From Limivivens faecihominis (lineage in GTDB: Bacteria; Bacillota; Clostridia; Lachnospirales; Lachnospiraceae), in the NCBI RefSeq assembly GCF_020686945.1, contig NZ_JAJEPR010000022.1:1-56277 (forward strand): a stretch of 56,277 nucleotides of DNA, read 5' to 3'. Numbering within the stretch: position 1 is the stretch's first letter; each line of letters opens with the position of its first letter. The notes beneath the pieces were generated by a model, which did no database searches, was not told the DNA's origin, and saw nothing but the letters and a program-made list of their open reading frames with translations. The position numbers were made by a program, and so were the translations under genes. Positions 44,023-51,580 of this stretch are shown here, one piece after another.

Positions 44023-44481
44023 GTGAAACACACGGATACTGAAAAAAAGCTGACCACCTCCCAGCTCCTGTCCATCATCAAGAAATCCGGGCAGTTCTCT
44101 GAGGTGACAAATATCTGGCAGGACGAAATGGAGACACCCGTCTTCTGCCATTATCTGTACGAGACTATGGAAAAACACAAACTGACTGCCAAGGACATCA
44201 TCCAGCGCAGCGGCATCGAACGATCCTATTTTTATCATCTTCTCAGCGGGTTCAAAACCCCGGGGAGAAATATCGTCCTTCGGATCTGCCTCTGCATGGA
44301 AGCGACCCTCACGGAGACCAGCCAGCTTTTAAGACTTGCCGGCCACGGCAGTCTTTACCCAAAAGTACGCCGTGATGCAGCGATCATCTTTGCCATCGAG
44401 AAAAAATACACCATGCAGCAGGCTAACGAACTGCTGCTCAGTCTTCAGGAAACGCCGCTCTACCGGGAATCCAACGACTGA
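44023..44481 (+). CDS. XRE-like HTH protein
   Basis: A 152-residue predicted DNA-binding protein. The GTG at 44023 is chosen because GGAGGAAG lies seven bases before it; no comparable site precedes the earlier TTG. A helix-turn-helix reads KLTAKDIIQRSGIERSYFYHLLSGFKTPGRNIVLRICLCM (about 59-98 of the reading). A helical C-terminal half follows (ETSQLLRLAGHGSLYPKVRRDAAIIFAIEKK). The membrane kinase gene starts 17 bases downstream, so the two are co-transcribed. It may regulate the divergent giant gene and its own operon. Confidence 0.72.
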   Translation: MKHTDTEKKLTTSQLLSIIKKSGQFSEVTNIWQDEMETPVFCHYLYETMEKHKLTAKDIIQRSGIERSYFYHLLSGFKTPGRNIVLRICLCMEATLTETSQLLRLAGHGSLYPKVRRDAAIIFAIEKKYTMQQANELLLSLQETPLYRESND

Positions 44482-44498
44482 ATCCGGAGGAACTGCCT

Positions 44499-46454
44499 AT
44501 GAAAGATCTCATCCTGCCTGACCCTCTCGCAGAACATTACGAGCTCGTTTCCTGTCTGAAATATTCGGAGCAGGCTTCTACCTGTCTCATCGCTGTCAGA
44601 AGCAGCGGAAAGACCGTCCTCCTCAAGACTGCCAGCGATCCTCTTCTGTCCAAATCCCTTCTCCAGGAAAAAATGGTCCTGGAGATGATTCATCAGACCG
44701 ATTCGCCCTTTGCAGCCTCTTTTCCCCGGCCCATTCTCCTGGAGTGGTATGGGGAAACCTGTTTTTATATCCGTTCTTATATAGAAGGAAAAAGTCTGGA
44801 GGAACTCTGTGAGTCGAACTATGAACGCCCGGGCTTCGCCGAACCGACGGCCCTGGAGTATTTGATCGAACTGACAGAGATTCTTCATTTTATGCATACT
44901 CTGACCCCGTCCCTGCTTCATCGGGACATCAAACCCCAGAACGTCATCGTGGACAGCTTTGGAAAATGCCATTTCATCGACCTTGGCATCTCCCGCTTCC
45001 TCAATTCCTCAAAGACAAGCGATACGCTGGTCATGGGAACCCGGCTTACCGCTCCGCCGGAGCAGTTCGGCTACCAGCAGACGGACCTTCGAAGCGACAT
45101 TTATTCCCTGGGAATCCTGCTTCTCTACTGCATCACCGGAGAGTACAAACCGGAAAATGCGGTTCTTATGGAGCTCAGCGAGCCGGTCCGCCAGATCGTC
45201 ACCAAAGCCACGATGTTCGACCCCGACAAACGATATCAGACCACGGAGGAACTGCTTCCGGACCTTCTGAAAGCCCGGTACCCTTCTGTCTTTTCTTCCC
45301 AACCTATTCCAATTGCAGTTCCCCCTTTTCGAAAACACAGCCGTTCCCGCCTGCCCTATTTCCTTCTCTTTCTTTTCACGGCAGGCGCCGGACTGGCGGC
45401 CGGCTGGAGACTCTCCGGGAAAATTTCCCTTCCGGAGACGATTTTCCAGAAGGAAGACAGCTATACCTTCACGGAACCTCTCATCGAAGAGTCCGTACGC
45501 TCCATGCTCAACAAACCGGAAGGGCTTCTCACGCTTTCCGATCTCGAAAAAGTGACGGAGCTTCACATTTTCGGCCTTCAGATTTTTTCCTCTGACAGCG
45601 AATTTCAGTCCCTCGGAAATTCCATCTGGTTTTACGATGAAGCCACGCGGAACGCAGAACTCTACAAACAGTGCGGAACCATCTCTTCTCTGGAAGATAT
45701 CACCCATATGCCAAACCTCACCGTCTTAAGCCTCTACAACCAGCAGATCTCTGATATTTCTCCCCTGAAGGACACAACGATAAAAGAACTGGGCCTGGGC
45801 TACAATCCGCTGACGGATCTTACCCCCTTAAGTGGAAATTCTCATATTGAGAGCCTGAACCTTTCCACGCTGGAAATCGAGGACCTTTCCTCTCTCGCTC
45901 CCCTTCCGGCCCTTAAGAATCTGGACCTTGGCGAGACGAAGGTTTCCACCATCAAGCCCCTCCTTTCGGATTCGCTGGAAAAGCTGAATCTTTTCGGCAC
46001 GAAGCTTAACGATTACACCGAGCTTCGCTTCCTTAAGAATCTGACTTCCCTGACCCTGGATTCCATGACCCAGTCCACGGCCGAGGCCTTAAGCGGAATG
46101 AACCTTACCGAGCTGGAATTTCATTATTCCCATGATTTTCCCCTCTCCTCCCTCAATGGCTTTTCCAAACTTACGACTCTCTTTTTCCGGGGAGACAATA
46201 CCTCCAGCCTCGTGATCGGCTCCGTGGATCTTCCTGCCCTTACGGATCTTACCCTCATCAGCTGGCAGATTGAGGACTTCTCGGGGCTTGAGCGCCTTTC
46301 CGGTCTTAAGACCCTTCATATCTACGGGGCAGACTGTCTCTCCTATGAGGGGCTCGACAGGCTTCCTTCCCTTAAGAGCATCAACTGCACGGAAGAGCAG
46401 AAAAACGCCATCATGGAGGCCTATCCGGACAACGATTTTATCTTTCTTGTGTAA
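44499..46454 (+). CDS. Transmembrane Ser/Thr kinase with external leucine-rich repeats
   Basis: A 651-residue protein. The kinase domain (about 14-270) has the ATP lysine Lys43, helix-C Glu57, HRDIKPQN (catalytic Asp143), IDLG (Asp161 in place of DFG) and GTRLTAPPEQFG plus DLRSDIYSLGILL. The glycine-rich loop is weak. One membrane helix follows (about 286-306, PYFLLFLFTAGAGLAAG), then roughly 300 residues with leucine-rich repeats of the SDS22/internalin kind (LTVLSLYNQQISDISPL, IKELGLGYNPLTDLTPL, LKNLDLGETKVSTIKPL). Predicted topology is kinase inside and LRR outside, like PrkC but with LRR replacing PASTA. Co-encoded with an HTH protein, opposite a giant surface protein. Active-site residues are intact, unlike the broken kinase at 18.1-19.5 kb. 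Confidence 0.88.
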   Translation: MKDLILPDPLAEHYELVSCLKYSEQASTCLIAVRSSGKTVLLKTASDPLLSKSLLQEKMVLEMIHQTDSPFAASFPRPILLEWYGETCFYIRSYIEGKSLEELCESNYERPGFAEPTALEYLIELTEILHFMHTLTPSLLHRDIKPQNVIVDSFGKCHFIDLGISRFLNSSKTSDTLVMGTRLTAPPEQFGYQQTDLRSDIYSLGILLLYCITGEYKPENAVLMELSEPVRQIVTKATMFDPDKRYQTTEELLPDLLKARYPSVFSSQPIPIAVPPFRKHSRSRLPYFLLFLFTAGAGLAAGWRLSGKISLPETIFQKEDSYTFTEPLIEESVRSMLNKPEGLLTLSDLEKVTELHIFGLQIFSSDSEFQSLGNSIWFYDEATRNAELYKQCGTISSLEDITHMPNLTVLSLYNQQISDISPLKDTTIKELGLGYNPLTDLTPLSGNSHIESLNLSTLEIEDLSSLAPLPALKNLDLGETKVSTIKPLLSDSLEKLNLFGTKLNDYTELRFLKNLTSLTLDSMTQSTAEALSGMNLTELEFHYSHDFPLSSLNGFSKLTTLFFRGDNTSSLVIGSVDLPALTDLTLISWQIEDFSGLERLSGLKTLHIYGADCLSYEGLDRLPSLKSINCTEEQKNAIMEAYPDNDFIFLV

Positions 46455-46512
46455 CCTGGAAAATCTGTATGGCGGGACAAAAAATAGCCTGCTTCCGTGC
46501 GGATTTTGTCTC

Positions 46513-46540
46513 TTGAAAAATCGGTGATTTCACCTATACT
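46513..46540 (+). promoter_or_regulatory. Promoter of the fucosidase gene
   Basis: TTGAAA (46513-46518), 16 bases, then TATACT (46535-46540), about 38 bases before the ATG. Confidence 0.65.
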
Positions 46541-46577
46541 GGAAGTACAAAGACTATCTAAGGAGGAGTTACACGAT

Positions 46578-47597
46578 ATGGACATGAGAAAATGGTTCAA
46601 AGAAGCACAGTACGGAATGATGGTACACTGGGGACTCTATTCCCTGCTGGCCGGCGAGTACAAGGACCGTTACAGCGGTGTTTACGCAGAATGGATTCAG
46701 GCTCATCTAGCTATCCCCAACGCCGAGTACGGAAAACTGACCAAAGCATTTAACCCGGTATTCTTCAACGCAGAAGAATGGGTAAAACTGGCAAAAGACT
46801 GCGGAATGAAATATTTCGTTGTGACCAGCAAGCATCACGACGGTTTCGCTATGTTCCATTCCAAAGTAGACAAATACAATGTGGTGGACGCCACTCCCTT
46901 CGGCCGCGACGTCGTTGCCGAGATCGGCGAGGCCTGCTACAAACACGGCCTGAAAATGGGTCTTTACTACTCTCAGGATCTGGACTGGCATGAGCCCAAC
47001 GGCGGCGGCTACCTGTCCAACCATATCCCGAGCCAGGGCGTGACCTGGGAGAACAGCTGGGATTTCCCGGACACCGCACACAAGAACTTCGATCTCTGCT
47101 TTGAGAACAAGATTTACCCGCAGGTGGAGGAACTTCTCCGCAACTACGGCGATCTCTGCCTGATCTGGTTCGATATGCCCATGACCCTGAAAGAGAATCA
47201 GAGCCGCGCGCTCTTCGACGCCATCAAGAAATATCAGCCAGACTGCCTCATCAACTCCCGTCTGGGCAACGGTGCTTACGATTATGTATCTCTGGGCGAC
47301 AATGAGATCCCGGATTCCATGCCGGAAAATGTAGAGTTTGACCCGTCCCTGATGAACGGCATCGACGGCTTCAAGCCCTCTCCCTACGGCCTCTACGAGA
47401 CCGCTGCTACGATGAACGATTCCTGGGGCTTCTGTGCCCGCGACCAGCACTGGAAAGATGCCGCTGTGATCGCTGCCAACAAGAAGAAACTGAACAGCAT
47501 GGGAATCAACTACCTCTTAAACGTAGGTCCCGACGGCCTGGGCCGCATCCCGCTGGCCAGCCAGAAGATCCTTCGTGAGGTTGCCAAAACTCTGTAA
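46578..47597 (+). CDS. GH29 alpha-L-fucosidase (catalytic domain only)
   Basis: A 339-residue enzyme releasing alpha-L-fucose. The ATG at 46578 has AAGGAGGAG before it. The barrel shows WFKEAQYGMMVHWGLYS at the start, FVVTSKHHDGFAMFHS (80-95), KMGLYYSQDLDW, and the nucleophile Asp199 in LIWFDM. The end ALASQKIL-like segment closes the barrel; the C-terminal beta-sandwich of many fucosidases is absent. No signal peptide, so it acts on imported oligosaccharides. It is a single-gene unit between two strong signals and is the only plus-strand sugar hydrolase here. Confidence 0.93.
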   Translation: MDMRKWFKEAQYGMMVHWGLYSLLAGEYKDRYSGVYAEWIQAHLAIPNAEYGKLTKAFNPVFFNAEEWVKLAKDCGMKYFVVTSKHHDGFAMFHSKVDKYNVVDATPFGRDVVAEIGEACYKHGLKMGLYYSQDLDWHEPNGGGYLSNHIPSQGVTWENSWDFPDTAHKNFDLCFENKIYPQVEELLRNYGDLCLIWFDMPMTLKENQSRALFDAIKKYQPDCLINSRLGNGAYDYVSLGDNEIPDSMPENVEFDPSLMNGIDGFKPSPYGLYETAATMNDSWGFCARDQHWKDAAVIAANKKKLNSMGINYLLNVGPDGLGRIPLASQKILREVAKTL

Positions 47598-47603
47598 AAA
47601 CGG

Positions 47604-47658
47604 CAAAAAAGCCTCCGCGGAAACATGTTTTTACGCATGTCCGCGGAGGCTTTTCTTT
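47604..47658. terminator. Bidirectional terminator, fucosidase and GH1 genes
   Basis: GCCTCCGCGGA (47611-47621) pairs with TCCGCGGAGGC (47640-47650), with an inner ACATG/CATGT step. Four or more T follow on the plus strand and six on the minus strand. Confidence 0.92.
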
Positions 47659-47665
47659 TTTCAGA

Positions 47666-49003
47666 TCAGTCGAAACCGTTCTCGCTGATCACGCCGCTGT
47701 ACCAGCCGGCGCTCTTTTTCGGGATACGCTCTCCCGTCTCATAGTTCGTGTAGCAAAGGCCATAGCGCGGTGAGAAACCGGCGGACCACTCAAAATTGTC
47801 CAGAAGAGACCACATATAATAGCCTCTCACATCAATGCCGTCTTCCAGGGCGCCATAAAGCGCAATCAGAACCTGTCTTACATAATCGATTCTTTCCTGA
47901 TCGTTGAGAACCTCCTCCATCGGGCCGTCCTCCTGGGGAAGACCGTTCTCTGTGATGTAAATCGGAATATCCACATGATATTTTTCCACCACCATATGCA
48001 ACACATCGCGGAGCGCTTCCGGATGCTGCTCCGGACGATCCTGATAGTTTCCACCTGCCTTCAGTATCTCCTCTCTCTTTCGGATCTCCTCCATATTGTC
48101 ATAGAGTCCGTTGTAGAAATTTAGTCCGTAGAAATCCAGCTTCTGGTGCATCACATCAAAATCGCCCTCTTCCATCCTGGGAACCAGATCATTTTTTTCA
48201 AGGTAGGCATTCAGCTCATCAGAATAGCCTCCCAGAAACAGGGGATGAAGGAACATGCCGTAGCCTGCGATCTCGTTGTTGAAAATGGCTCTCTCCTCGT
48301 CCTCTTTGTTTCCCGGGCGGGCCGGATAATGTTTCCAGATATCCACCACAATACCTATCTTCGCATGGGCAAAGGAATAGGTACGGAAAAGTTTCACCGC
48401 CTCTCCATGGCAGAGCAGGAGATTATGCAGAGACTGGCGGGCATATTTTTCATTCTTCAGACCCGGGGCAAAAAAGCCATAAGCAGTTCCCACATAAACG
48501 GCAATCGGCTCGTTGAAAGTCGCCCAGAGATCCACATCATCACCGAAGTTATCCAGCAGAACCTTCGCATAATTTGTAAACCACTTCACGCACTCACGGT
48601 TGCCAAAGCCGCCCTGAATCTGCAGAGCATAGGGAAGATCCCAGTGGTACATCGTCGCATTCGGCACAATTCCGTTTGCCTTCAAGGCAGCGATCAGCTT
48701 CTTATAATACTCGATTCCTGCCGGATTGACTTCTCCTGTTCCATCCGGAATGATACGGGACCAGGAAAAAGAAAAACGGTAGGTTTTAAGCCCTATTTTC
48801 TTCATCATCTCAATATCTTTCTCGTAGAGATGATAAGAATTGCAGGAAACATCCGGCACATCATTGTTCTTGATTCTGCCGGGAAGATGAGCAAATGCAT
48901 CCCAGATCGAAGGGCCTCTGCCGTCTTCATAGGCTCCACCTTCAATCTGTGCAGCCGCCGTCGCTGCGCCCCAGAGAAATGTTTTTGGAAATTCGTATTT
49001 CAT
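47666..49003 (-). CDS. GH1 beta-glucosidase
   Basis: A 445-residue cytoplasmic beta-glycosidase. The acid/base Glu165 is in LWATFNEP and the nucleophile Glu352 in IYITENG. The opening FPKTFLWGAATAAAQIEGG is standard. No phospho-sugar pocket is obvious, so hydrolysis of non-phosphorylated beta-glucosides, beta-fucosides or beta-galactosides delivered by an ABC importer is expected. It is the last gene of the third importer operon, 20 bases after the GH43 remnant. Confidence 0.93.
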   Translation of the reverse strand: MKYEFPKTFLWGAATAAAQIEGGAYEDGRGPSIWDAFAHLPGRIKNNDVPDVSCNSYHLYEKDIEMMKKIGLKTYRFSFSWSRIIPDGTGEVNPAGIEYYKKLIAALKANGIVPNATMYHWDLPYALQIQGGFGNRECVKWFTNYAKVLLDNFGDDVDLWATFNEPIAVYVGTAYGFFAPGLKNEKYARQSLHNLLLCHGEAVKLFRTYSFAHAKIGIVVDIWKHYPARPGNKEDEERAIFNNEIAGYGMFLHPLFLGGYSDELNAYLEKNDLVPRMEEGDFDVMHQKLDFYGLNFYNGLYDNMEEIRKREEILKAGGNYQDRPEQHPEALRDVLHMVVEKYHVDIPIYITENGLPQEDGPMEEVLNDQERIDYVRQVLIALYGALEDGIDVRGYYMWSLLDNFEWSAGFSPRYGLCYTNYETGERIPKKSAGWYSGVISENGFD

Positions 49004-49023
49004 CGCTTGGTATTCCTCCTACA

Positions 49024-49697
49024 TTAGATAGTTGTAAACTGACTTTCTGTCCATTCACCGACCCTGCTTCGTACCCGCCAGTAATAGGTTTTTCCTGCCT
49101 GCAGTGGAACCCCGTCATAGATGCAGTAACAGTTTCTCGTATCGAGATACATCACTGCACTCTGAAACTTCGGGTTCGACGACATCTGAACGGTAAACTG
49201 CCGTTCCGTCTCACATTCCCAGGAAAAAACGGGGGAAACCGTTGAAATTCCGCACTGATATTCCTTCCAGTCTGCCCAGCCTCCGGAATGGTCGATTTCA
49301 CACACGCCGATGCAAGGACCATCGACGGCATCCAGACGGATTTCAAGCTGCGTAATGGATTCAAAGCTGGCCGCCTCGCAGACAAAGGAAACTTCCTTTC
49401 CCGTAAAAGAGAGTGAACGGTAAAATAATAGTACCAGCGGCCATTTTTTTCTGCCACGTCGATGGCCGGCAAGTCAGTCATAGACACCCATGGAATTGCC
49501 GTACTGGCATCAAAAGCAACTCCATGATCAGTCCAGTGTACCAAATCCTCGGAAGAAAAGCAATGCTGACAGGGCGACATTCCACCCCCGTCAATCCGGT
49601 CGTTTGAACAGTATAAATAGACCCTGTTCGGATCCTGCGGCCACACATGAGCCTCCACATCCGGTGTCGCATACGCAAGTGGTAAAATTGGATTCAT
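49024..49697 (-). pseudogene. GH43 gene remnant with internal deletion and frameshift
   Basis: From the ATG at 49697 (GGAGG before it) the first 90 or so residues match the start of a GH43 propeller (PILPLAYATPDVEAHVWPQDP, CFSSEDLVHWTDHGVAFD, DLPAIDVAEKNGRWYYYFTVHS). Then the frame moves. Another frame continues as SLSFTGKEVSFVCEAASFESITQLEIRLDAVDGPCIGVCEIDH and ends in a fibronectin-like piece (GKTYYWRVRSRVGEWTESQF). About two-thirds of the catalytic propeller is missing between these parts, so the product cannot be active. An ancestral GH43-CBM-type enzyme of this operon has been lost. Confidence 0.82.
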
Positions 49698-49739
49698 CTT
49701 TTTTCGCCTCCTATACATAATAATAGTTTCCTATTGGCA

Positions 49740-50615
49740 TCAGCCCTTTACAGAACCCAGCGTCAGTCCTTTTGCCAGATATTTCTGGAAGAACGGGAAT
49801 GCAAGAAGCATCGGCGCGATCGCGATCACGCAGGTCGCCATTCGGGCTGCAATCGTCGGGAAGCTTCCTCCCTCGCTGGCCAAGTAAAAGGAATTTTGCA
49901 GTACAAACTGAATATTTGAGATGATCTTGTACAGCAGAAGCTGCAGCGGAACCAGATCCATGTTATCGATGTAAAGCATGGCCTGATACCAGTCATTCCA
50001 GTAGCTGAACAGGATCAGCAGACCAACAGTCGCAAGGCCCGGCTTCGCCAGCGGAAGAACTACCTTAAAGTAGGTCTGATACTCCGTCGCTCCGTCGATA
50101 AAGCTGGCCTCCAGAAGCTCCGTCGGAATACTGGAGAGAAAGCTTTTCATCAGGAAAATATTCCAGGGCGATACCAGCATCGTGAGAATCAGAACCCACA
50201 GGGTATTTCCCAGATGAAGGACCTGGGTGACAACGATATATGTCGGAATCAGTCCTCCGTGGAACAGCATCGCGAACATCACAAAACGAGTAATGTGCTT
50301 TCCAAGCTTGAAATCCTTTCGTGACATCGCATAGGCGATTCCTGTGGTAAACATCAGACCGGCCACGGTTCCAATCACAGTCACGATGATCGATATTTTA
50401 TAAGAGTTCAAAATCTGCGCCGGATTTTTGATGATATATGTATATGCATCAAACGTGATTTCCTTCGGGATCAGCCGATATCCTACCTCGCTCAGGCTCG
50501 TTTCCGGTGTGACAGAGAGCGAAAAAATGAAGAGTACTGGAATGATCCAAAGGACAGAAATCAGGGTCAGTATCCCGTAGAGGGCCACCTGAGAAACTTT
50601 AATTCTTTTCTTCAT
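49740..50615 (-). CDS. ABC sugar permease, LplC/YtcP type
   Basis: A 291-residue CUT1 permease. The start at 50615 has AGGAGGAAG; an upstream ATG overlaps the partner gene. The EAA loop reads LLEASFIDGATEYQTYFKVVLP, and the C terminus FFQKYLAKGLTLGSVKG matches the paralogue at 26851-27753. It pairs with the LplB-type gene 10 bases upstream. Confidence 0.92.
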   Translation of the reverse strand: MKKRIKVSQVALYGILTLISVLWIIPVLFIFSLSVTPETSLSEVGYRLIPKEITFDAYTYIIKNPAQILNSYKISIIVTVIGTVAGLMFTTGIAYAMSRKDFKLGKHITRFVMFAMLFHGGLIPTYIVVTQVLHLGNTLWVLILTMLVSPWNIFLMKSFLSSIPTELLEASFIDGATEYQTYFKVVLPLAKPGLATVGLLILFSYWNDWYQAMLYIDNMDLVPLQLLLYKIISNIQFVLQNSFYLASEGGSFPTIAARMATCVIAIAPMLLAFPFFQKYLAKGLTLGSVKG

Positions 50616-50625
50616 ATTCTTCCTC

Positions 50626-51519
50626 CTAGAAAATTGCGCCTTCTTCATCAATTTTTTTCGCTACCGCATTGGAAGCCAGCACCAGAATGAAGCCCATCAG
50701 AGACTGGAACAGGCCGACGGCAGCTCCCATACCGGGATCGTTGACGGTTTTCAGGGCACGGAAGATGTAGGTATCTATGACATCCGTAACCGAATAGAGC
50801 ATACCATTGTCTTTGGTAAGGAAATAATACATACCGAAATCGGAATAGAAAATATTACCGATCTGAATTAGACACAGCATAATAATCAGCGGCCGCAGCA
50901 TATAGAGCGTAATGTAGCGGATCTTCTGCCAGGTACTCGCCCCATCGATCTCCGCCGCTTCATACAGGGAAGGATCGACACTCAGAAGCCTTGTGTAATA
51001 GAGAATCGAATAATAGCCCGCGGATTTCCAGATATAGCAGATGACAATAATCAGATACCACCATTTCGGCAGGTAATAAAAATTGATATTTTTAAGTCCC
51101 AGAAAATTGAGAAACTGATTGACGACTCCGTACCTGGCATCGATAAAAGCTTCCAGCGCATAGCTGGCCACAACCCAGGAAATCAAATAGGGCAGAAACA
51201 GAACGGTCTGTGTTACCCGGAGCATTCTTCTGCCCACATAGTACAGCATAATCGCAACGGACACAGAAACAATCAGAGTAAATACGATAAAAAGCGCATT
51301 CATGACCAGTGTATTGCGCGTCACACGAAGCGCATCATTGGATTTGAAGAAAAATTCAAAGTTTTTTAAGCCTACCCAGTCGCTGGCCCAGATTCCTTTT
51401 GAGTAATCGACGTTCTTAAAAGCAATGACAAGACCGAACAAAGGCAGATAACCAAAGAGAAAAATAAGAATGATTCCCGGCAGGGCCAGGAACAGAAGTG
51501 GTAATTTTTGTTTTTTCAT
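50626..51519 (-). CDS. ABC sugar permease, LplB type
   Basis: A 297-residue CUT1 permease. The start at 51519 follows AGGAGGGGTGTCC. The EAA loop reads LYEAAEIDGASTWQKIRYITLY, and GYLPLFGLVIAFKNVDY near the start is the LplB mark. A strong hairpin lies between it and the binding-protein gene. Confidence 0.92.
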   Translation of the reverse strand: MKKQKLPLLFLALPGIILIFLFGYLPLFGLVIAFKNVDYSKGIWASDWVGLKNFEFFFKSNDALRVTRNTLVMNALFIVFTLIVSVSVAIMLYYVGRRMLRVTQTVLFLPYLISWVVASYALEAFIDARYGVVNQFLNFLGLKNINFYYLPKWWYLIIVICYIWKSAGYYSILYYTRLLSVDPSLYEAAEIDGASTWQKIRYITLYMLRPLIIMLCLIQIGNIFYSDFGMYYFLTKDNGMLYSVTDVIDTYIFRALKTVNDPGMGAAVGLFQSLMGFILVLASNAVAKKIDEEGAIF

Positions 51520-51540
51520 GGACACCCCTCCTAATAACAA

Positions 51541-51568
51541 TGGAGTGTGCGCTCATACGCACACTCCA
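51541..51568 (-). promoter_or_regulatory. Hairpin between third binding-protein and permease genes
   Basis: A perfect 11-bp stem TGGAGTGTGCG/CGCACACTCCA with a six-base loop and no T tract. It occupies the same position as the hairpin at 28709-28733 and probably protects the binding-protein mRNA. Confidence 0.7.
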
Positions 51569-51580
51569 GAGTCATTGTCT

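Noticed and set aside
43776..44081. A 102-residue N-terminal extension of the giant protein
   Set aside because: It would put the signal peptide internally and run across the promoter region; the ATG at 43775 has a ribosome site.
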